Shown: positions 35,102-39,557 of the stretch, in pieces
Numbering within the stretch: position 1 is the stretch's first letter
How the letters are laid out: every line of letters starts with the position of its first letter
Source of the DNA: Bacillus pseudomycoides
GTDB taxonomy: Bacteria > Bacillota > Bacilli > Bacillales > Bacillaceae_G
NCBI RefSeq assembly: GCF_002582035.1
Contig: NZ_NUQE01000018.1
Coordinates: 121,287 to 160,843 of the forward strand
Direction of reading: 5' to 3'
Length of the DNA: 39,557 nt
Notes under the pieces: model-generated
Told to the model about the DNA's origin: nothing
Database searches by the model: none
What the model saw: only the letters and a program-made list of their open reading frames with translations
Made by a program: the position numbers and the translations under genes

Positions 35102-35995
35102 ATGGAAAAAGATGAACGTTTTAAACAAGCGGAATTTGGAGCGATTGTTGGAATTGTCGGTAATATTATGCTCGCAATTATAAAAGCGGTTATTGGATAT
35201 GTTGGGAATAGTAAGGCACTTATGGCAGATGCTGTTCATTCTGCCTCGGACGTCATTGGCTCGTTAGCAGTCCTTTTTGGACTGCGGGCAGCAAAGCAAC
35301 CGCCTGATGACGATCATCCATATGGACATGGAAAAGCGGAATCTATCTCAGCCATTATCGTAGCTGTTCTTTTATTTGTTGTCGGAATTGAAATTGTTAT
35401 CTCGTCTATTAAAGCTTTTACACAAGTGCTAGAGCCACCGCGCTGGATTACTGTTATTGCTGTGCTTCTTTCTATTGTTGTGAAAGAAGGGATGTTTCGC
35501 TACAAATATCAGTTAGGTAAAAGGATAAATAGTGATGCCATTATTGCAAACGCGTATGAGCATCGTTCGGATGTATTTTCATCATTTGCGGCTTTAATTG
35601 GGATTGGTGCGGCGATTATAGGAAGTAATATGGGGGTGGATTGGCTTGTATATGCCGATCCAGTTGCCGGTTTATTTGTATCTTTACTCGTTATAAAAAT
35701 GGCTTGGGATATTGGAAAAGAAGCGATTCATACAACGTTGGATCATGTACTTCATGAGGAAGATATCGTTCCGATGAGGGAAGCCGTTATGCAAGTGGAA
35801 GGAGTAAAGAAAATAGGCTCGCTATATGCCAGAGAGCATGGGCACTATGTTATTGTTGATATTAAAGTGTCTGTCGATCCGCTCATTACGGTAGAAGATG
35901 GACATCGCATTGGTAAACATGTGAAAGAGGTACTCATGCGGCAAGATAATGTGCAAAATGTTTTCGTGCACATTAATCCATATTCTCCTGATTAA
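35102..35995 (+). CDS. Cation diffusion facilitator transporter
   Basis: A proton-coupled metal exporter of the inner membrane (zinc, iron, cobalt or manganese). The 297-aa product has six membrane helices with metal-site residues in HSASDVIGS (helix 2) and YEHRSDVFSS (helix 5). The His/Asp-rich PPDDDHPYGHGKAESI loop and the cytoplasmic C-terminal domain (IGSLYAREHGHYVIVDIKVSVD) are typical of FieF/MntE types. ATG 35102 follows GAAAGAAAGG; the frame runs further upstream to 35012 but has no site and crosses the secDF terminator. The metal cannot be assigned from the motifs. Repeat array follows. Confidence 0.88.
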   Translation: MEKDERFKQAEFGAIVGIVGNIMLAIIKAVIGYVGNSKALMADAVHSASDVIGSLAVLFGLRAAKQPPDDDHPYGHGKAESISAIIVAVLLFVVGIEIVISSIKAFTQVLEPPRWITVIAVLLSIVVKEGMFRYKYQLGKRINSDAIIANAYEHRSDVFSSFAALIGIGAAIIGSNMGVDWLVYADPVAGLFVSLLVIKMAWDIGKEAIHTTLDHVLHEEDIVPMREAVMQVEGVKKIGSLYAREHGHYVIVDIKVSVDPLITVEDGHRIGKHVKEVLMRQDNVQNVFVHINPYSPD

Positions 35996-36000
35996 TGTAA

Positions 36001-36317
36001 GCGAAGGAGAAAAACTACCCGTAAGAGCCCGATGGGCTTAACTAACCTTTAGCAAAAAGCGCTAAAGGAAGTTTCGCTTTACCCCGCTCAAAGGGACAGT
36101 AGTGCGGTAGTGAATGCAAAGAAGGAACTGTCCCTAAGAGCCCGATTGGTTCGGCTAACCATTTTGGGAGAAGAGCACTCCAAAAATAGAAGTCTTACTT
36201 TACCCCGCTCAAACGGACAGTAGAATGTAGGAACGCCAAGGAGAAGGACTGCCCGTAAGAGCCCGATTGGTTCGACTAACCTTTAGCAAAAAACACTAAA
36301 GGTTAGTTGAGCTTTAT
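36001..36317 (+). repeat. Tandem array of three diverged bcr1-like elements
   Basis: Three copies of AAGAGCCCGAT (within ACCCGT/CCCTAAGAGCCC blocks beginning 36014, 36127, 36248) with right ends TTTAC 36078-36082, TTTAC 36199-36203 and TTTAT 36313-36317, periods 121 and 114. Copy 1 lacks its left half. Stem III: copy 1 CCTTTAGC/GCTAAAGG (36046-36053, 36061-36068), copy 2 ATTTTGGGAG/CTCCAAAAAT (36161-36170, 36178-36187), copy 3 CCTTTAG/CTAAAGG (36280-36286, 36296-36302). Stem I of copy 2 is GGGACAGT/ACTGTCCC. It fills the gap between the cation transporter gene and recJ and contains no gene. Confidence 0.8.
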
Positions 36318-36345
36318 TGTCACCCCTTAGTCTGTCTAGTATAAT
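36317..36345 (+). promoter_or_regulatory. Housekeeping promoter of recJ
   Basis: TTGTCA (36317-36322), 17-bp spacer, TATAAT (36340-36345). The -10 is a perfect consensus. The first base of the -35 is also the last base of the terminal TTTAT of the repeat array. Confidence 0.82.
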
Positions 36346-36368
36346 GGATGGGTTAAGGGGTGATTTCG

Positions 36369-38708
36369 TTGTTACAAGCGAAGACGCGTTGGAAAGAAAA
36401 GTATTGTAATGAGGAACTTGTAGGACAATTGGCAAATAAACTTCAATTGTCTCCTCTTGTTGCCTCGCTATTATTGAATAGAGGTTTAAATACAGAAGAA
36501 AAGATTGTGGACTTTTTAAATACAGAGCAGCAAGAATTTCACGATCCGTTTTTATTAGAAGGTATGGACCGTACTGTAGAGCGTATTCGCCAAGCGATTC
36601 AAAACGGAGAGCAAATTTTAATTTTTGGCGATTATGATGCAGACGGTGTTAGTAGTACAACCGTTTTATTTTTAGCATTGCAAGAACTTGGGGCGGATGT
36701 AGAGTTTTATATTCCGAACCGATTTACAGAAGGATATGGACCGAATGAAGAAGCATTTCGCTGGGCACACAGTGCTGGTTTCTCGCTTATTATTACGGTT
36801 GATACGGGAATTGCAGCTGTTCATGAGGCACAGGTTGCAAAGGAACTTGGCATTGATTTAATTATTACTGATCATCATGAGCCGCCGCCAGAATTACCGG
36901 AAGCTTTAGCAATCATTCATCCGAAGTTAGCTGATGGTACGTATCCATTTCATTATTTAGCAGGTGTTGGCGTTGCGTTTAAAGTTGCTCATGCATTGCT
37001 TGGAAGTGTGCCAGAACATTTATTAGAAATTGCAGTGATTGGTACAGTGGCCGATTTAGTGCCTCTTCATGGGGAAAACCGCCTGCTTGTGCAGCGTGGA
37101 TTGAAAAAGTTACGAACAACGCAGCGAGTAGGATTACAAGCGCTGTTTAAAGTTGCTAATATTTCGCAAGGTGAAATTACAGAAGAGAGTGTTGGATTTG
37201 CAATTGGACCACGCATTAATGCGGTTGGGCGATTAGAAGATGCAACGCCAGCTGTGCATTTATTATTGTCAGAAGATGTAGAAGAAGCAAAAGAACTTGC
37301 ACAAGAAATTGATGAACTGAACAAATTGCGAAAAGATATTGTAAAGCAAATTACGGAAGAAGCGATTGCGGAAGTGGAAGCACATTATCCGCCCGAAGAG
37401 AATAAAGTATTAGTTCTTGCAAAAGAAGGCTGGAATCCTGGTGTAATTGGGATTGTTGCTTCAAAGCTCATAGATCGCTTTTATCGTCCGGCAATTGTAC
37501 TAAGCATTGATCCCGAAAAAGGGACGGCAAAAGGATCAGCCCGTAGTATTGAAGGTTTTGATTTGTATGCCAATTTATCAGATTGCCGGGAAATTTTACC
37601 GCATTTTGGCGGGCATCCAATGGCTGCTGGTATGACTCTTAGTATGGATGATGTCGATGAACTGCGCCGACGCTTAAACGAGCAAGCTGCAGTTCAGCTA
37701 TCAGATGAAGATTTTGTTCCAGTCACCACAGTAGATGCAGTGTGTGAAGTAGAAGATGTAACGCTTGCTGCAATTGAGGAGATGCAAAAACTTGCCCCGT
37801 TTGGTGTTGGAAATCCAAAGCCGCGTATCGCTGTGAAAGCCGCAGGCCTTGAAAGTATTCGGGCAATTGGTTCGGATGGTTCGCATTTGAAAATGACACT
37901 TCGTAATGGACAAGCGACATTAGATAGCATCGGTTTTGGTTTTGGTGCATTTGCCAAAGAAATTTCTCCTGTAGCGCACGTATCGATTGTTGGAGAAGCT
38001 TCTATTAATGAATGGAATAATTTCCGTAAACCACAAATTATGATTCAAGATATTGCTGTAGAAGCTTGGCAATTATTTGATTGGCGCAGCATGCGTAATG
38101 TAGAAGCAAATCTAGCCGATCTTTCACGTGATAAACTGACAATCGTGTATTTTAAGGAAGAGGCATTGCAAAAGTTTTCTTTAGAAGCGTATGCAGATTA
38201 TCTCGTGCATGCCAAAGATGTAACAACATTAGAAGGTCGTTACGTTGTTGTTCTTGATTTACCAGATGCGACAGAAGATTTAAAGTCTATATGTGAAAAA
38301 GGATTCCCAGACCGTATTTATACTGTTTTTTATCAAGAAAACAATCACTTATTCAGTACGGTTCCAACGAGGGAACATTTTAAATGGTACTATTCATTTT
38401 TACATCAAAAAGCACCATTTTCTCTTCGTCAATACGGAGAGCAACTTTGCCGTCATAAAGGTTGGTCAAAAGACACAGTAAATTTCATGACACAGGTGTT
38501 TTTTGAGTTAGAATTTGTTACAATAAAAGACGGTGTCATTTTTATGGCAGAAGAAATGAAAAAGCGTGATTTAACCGAATCAAACACGTATCGTGAGAAA
38601 ATAAACCACTTACAATTAGAAAAGGAACTGGTTTATAGCACATATCAGCAATTATATGCATGGTTTGAAACGATTCGTAATCATAAAGAAGTAGAACAGT
38701 TAGGATAA
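36369..38708 (+). CDS. recJ: Single-stranded-DNA-specific exonuclease RecJ
   Basis: RecJ degrades 5' single-stranded ends in recombination and mismatch/base repair. The 779-aa protein has the DHH phosphoesterase motifs (IFGDYDADGVSSTT, IITVDTG, ITDHHEPP), the DHHA1 domain with GRLEDATPAVHLL and FGGHPMAAGMTL, the OB fold and a long C-terminal extension typical of Bacillus RecJ. TTG 36369 is chosen since AAGGGGTG lies 7 bases upstream; GTG 36360 overlaps that site. A 47-bp gap leads to apt with no terminator, so both are likely cotranscribed. Confidence 0.95.
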   Translation: MLQAKTRWKEKYCNEELVGQLANKLQLSPLVASLLLNRGLNTEEKIVDFLNTEQQEFHDPFLLEGMDRTVERIRQAIQNGEQILIFGDYDADGVSSTTVLFLALQELGADVEFYIPNRFTEGYGPNEEAFRWAHSAGFSLIITVDTGIAAVHEAQVAKELGIDLIITDHHEPPPELPEALAIIHPKLADGTYPFHYLAGVGVAFKVAHALLGSVPEHLLEIAVIGTVADLVPLHGENRLLVQRGLKKLRTTQRVGLQALFKVANISQGEITEESVGFAIGPRINAVGRLEDATPAVHLLLSEDVEEAKELAQEIDELNKLRKDIVKQITEEAIAEVEAHYPPEENKVLVLAKEGWNPGVIGIVASKLIDRFYRPAIVLSIDPEKGTAKGSARSIEGFDLYANLSDCREILPHFGGHPMAAGMTLSMDDVDELRRRLNEQAAVQLSDEDFVPVTTVDAVCEVEDVTLAAIEEMQKLAPFGVGNPKPRIAVKAAGLESIRAIGSDGSHLKMTLRNGQATLDSIGFGFGAFAKEISPVAHVSIVGEASINEWNNFRKPQIMIQDIAVEAWQLFDWRSMRNVEANLADLSRDKLTIVYFKEEALQKFSLEAYADYLVHAKDVTTLEGRYVVVLDLPDATEDLKSICEKGFPDRIYTVFYQENNHLFSTVPTREHFKWYYSFLHQKAPFSLRQYGEQLCRHKGWSKDTVNFMTQVFFELEFVTIKDGVIFMAEEMKKRDLTESNTYREKINHLQLEKELVYSTYQQLYAWFETIRNHKEVEQLG

Positions 38709-38755
38709 AGGATTTGTATTTACAACTCTTTTATATTTGAGGAGGATTCATAAAT

Positions 38756-39268
38756 ATGGATTTCAAGCAACATATTGCAATTGTACCGGATTATCCGAAA
38801 GAAGGTATTGTCTTTAAAGACATTACACCTTTAATGAATGATGGAAAAGCATATAAAGCAGCAACGGATGCAATCGTTGATTATGCAAAAGAAAGAAATA
38901 TCGAACTTGTAGTAGGACCAGAAGCACGTGGTTTTATTATTGGATGTCCAGTTTCTTACGCATTAGAAGTAGGTTTTGCACCAGTTCGTAAATTAGGTAA
39001 ATTACCACGCGAAGTAATTAAAGTAGATTACGGTAAAGAGTATGGTAAAGATGTGCTAACAATTCATAAAGATGCGATCAAACCTGGTCAACGCGTATTA
39101 ATTACAGATGATTTATTAGCTACAGGTGGAACAATTGAAGCGACAATTAAGTTAGTAGAAGAACTTGGCGGTGTTGTTGCAGGTATCGCATTTTTAGTAG
39201 AACTTACTTATCTAGATGGCCGTAAGATGTTAGACGGTTATGACGTATTAGTATTAGAAAAATATTAA
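38756..39268 (+). CDS. apt: Adenine phosphoribosyltransferase
   Basis: Apt salvages adenine to AMP using PRPP. The 170-aa product has the usual length, the N-terminal [31 protein letters not shown], the [14 protein letters not shown] loop and the PRPP-binding [20 protein letters not shown] precedes ATG 38756. It follows recJ, with relA next in the B. subtilis order I recall, but relA is outside this window. A terminator lies directly after it. Confidence 0.97.
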   Translation: MDFKQHIAIVPDYPKEGIVFKDITPLMNDGKAYKAATDAIVDYAKERNIELVVGPEARGFIIGCPVSYALEVGFAPVRKLGKLPREVIKVDYGKEYGKDVLTIHKDAIKPGQRVLITDDLLATGGTIEATIKLVEELGGVVAGIAFLVELTYLDGRKMLDGYDVLVLEKY

Positions 39269-39292
39269 TTGTAAACAGGGCGGCATGTGAAG

Positions 39293-39330
39293 TACCCGTG
39301 AATCTCTTTGAGAGGATCGGGTATTTTTAT
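39293..39330 (+). terminator. Intrinsic terminator after apt
   Basis: TACCCG (39293-39298) pairs with CGGGTA (39318-39323), with an inner TCTCT/AGAGG pairing around TTTG, followed by TTTTTAT. Confidence 0.85.
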
Positions 39331-39343
39331 ATATGCACCCTGC

Positions 39344-39486
39344 TATTTTGTCGGTAGTAAGCCTCCATCTTAAGGTTTAGAGAAAAACGGAAGAAGATAG
39401 GTGAGGGAGAACTGCTGGCATGTGTCCGATTGGCTCAACTAACCATCAGCGGGGATGAACCTCCATTGATGGAAGGTTCACTTTAT
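39344..39486 (+). repeat. bcr1-like element, first of a tandem pair
   Basis: It matches the other copies from GTAGTAAGCC on: stem II CCTCCATCTT and AGATAGGTGAGG, the GTCCGATTGGCTCAACTAAC block, stem III CCATCA (39443-39448) and TGATGG (39467-39472), and right end TTTAT 39482-39486. The left end is diverged (ATTTTGTCGGTAGTAAG), so its exact boundary near 39344 is uncertain. Confidence 0.75.
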
Positions 39487-39557
39487 CCCGCATTAACGGG
39501 CAGTAAGACCCCCACCTCAAGATTGAGAGAGAAGCGAGGAAGATAGGTGGGGGATAA
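39482..39557 (+). repeat. bcr1-like element, second of a tandem pair, cut by the window end
   Basis: Begins TTTATCCCGCATTAACGGGC, sharing its TTTAT with the end of the preceding copy. Stem I left arm ACGGGCAGT is at 39496-39504, stem II CCCCCACCT pairs with AGGTGGGGG. The loop of stem II is 15 nt (39524-39538), the uninterrupted form. The right half is outside the window. Confidence 0.85.

Noticed and set aside
36001-36317. Repeats that look like a small CRISPR array
   Set aside because: Units are 114-121 bp, diverged, with hairpins and TTTAT/TTTAC ends; no short identical repeats with equal spacers and no cas genes.

Overview
The window is a chromosomal, low-GC Firmicute segment that I assign to the Bacillus cereus group. 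The evidence is the dense set of endospore genes, frequent TTG and GTG starts behind strong GGAGG-type ribosome binding sites, gene order like the spoIVF-to-apt arc of Bacillus subtilis as I remember it, and several copies of a short dispersed repeat ending in TTTAT that matches what I recall of the B. cereus-group element bcr1.

Layout. 1-230: end of a composite bcr1-like element, then a sigma-E-type promoter. 253-3288: spoIVFA-spoIVFB (pro-sigma-K processing) and a ribonuclease G gene. 3300-4462: L21 leader, rplU, ysxB/prp, rpmA, terminator. 4483-6345: spo0B-obg, overlapping by one base. 6466-12974: a Bce-type detoxification module (response regulator, intramembrane-sensing kinase, ABC ATPase, permease) followed by a second, paralogous permease behind a palindromic terminator. 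13052-14588: pheA and a convergent MOSC gene. 14680-20030: NAD de novo synthesis, with niaR and a nifS-like gene diverging from nadB-nadC-nadA. 20101-20380: second composite repeat. 20411-23618: safA, a nadE-like gene interrupted by an early stop, and a YhcN/CoxA-like lipoprotein. 23619-24380: a gene-poor stretch with a small ORF, two structured elements with terminators and a 54-bp repeat derivative. 24380-29426: bofC, ruvA-ruvB-(DUF2905)-queA-tgt-yajC. 29471-34995: yrzE-like, DUF421, spoVB, comN, secDF. 35102-39268: a cation diffusion facilitator gene, a tandem repeat array, recJ, apt. 39344-39557: two more adjoining repeat copies.

How the genes work together. Several sporulation steps are represented: phosphorelay (spo0B), sigma-K processing (spoIVFA/FB, with bofC acting upstream on SpoIVB signalling), cortex (spoVB), coat (safA) and a spore-type lipoprotein. 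The nad genes form one regulon: NiaR is encoded beside a TGTC-AA-GACA palindrome lying between the divergent promoters. ysxB encodes the protease that trims the L27 made by the next gene. The ruv/queA/tgt/yajC/secDF/recJ/apt stretch is housekeeping.

What stands out. I see no phage, plasmid, CRISPR or defence island. The most unusual material is non-coding: the repeat family shows stem-preserving sequence changes between copies, two copies carry the same extra sequence in an apical loop, one is reduced to its ends, one set forms a tandem array against the recJ promoter, and two unexplained structured elements precede bofC. The nadE interruption and the doubled Bce permease are the main coding oddities. 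Family assignments rest on motif recognition by eye; no database search was run.
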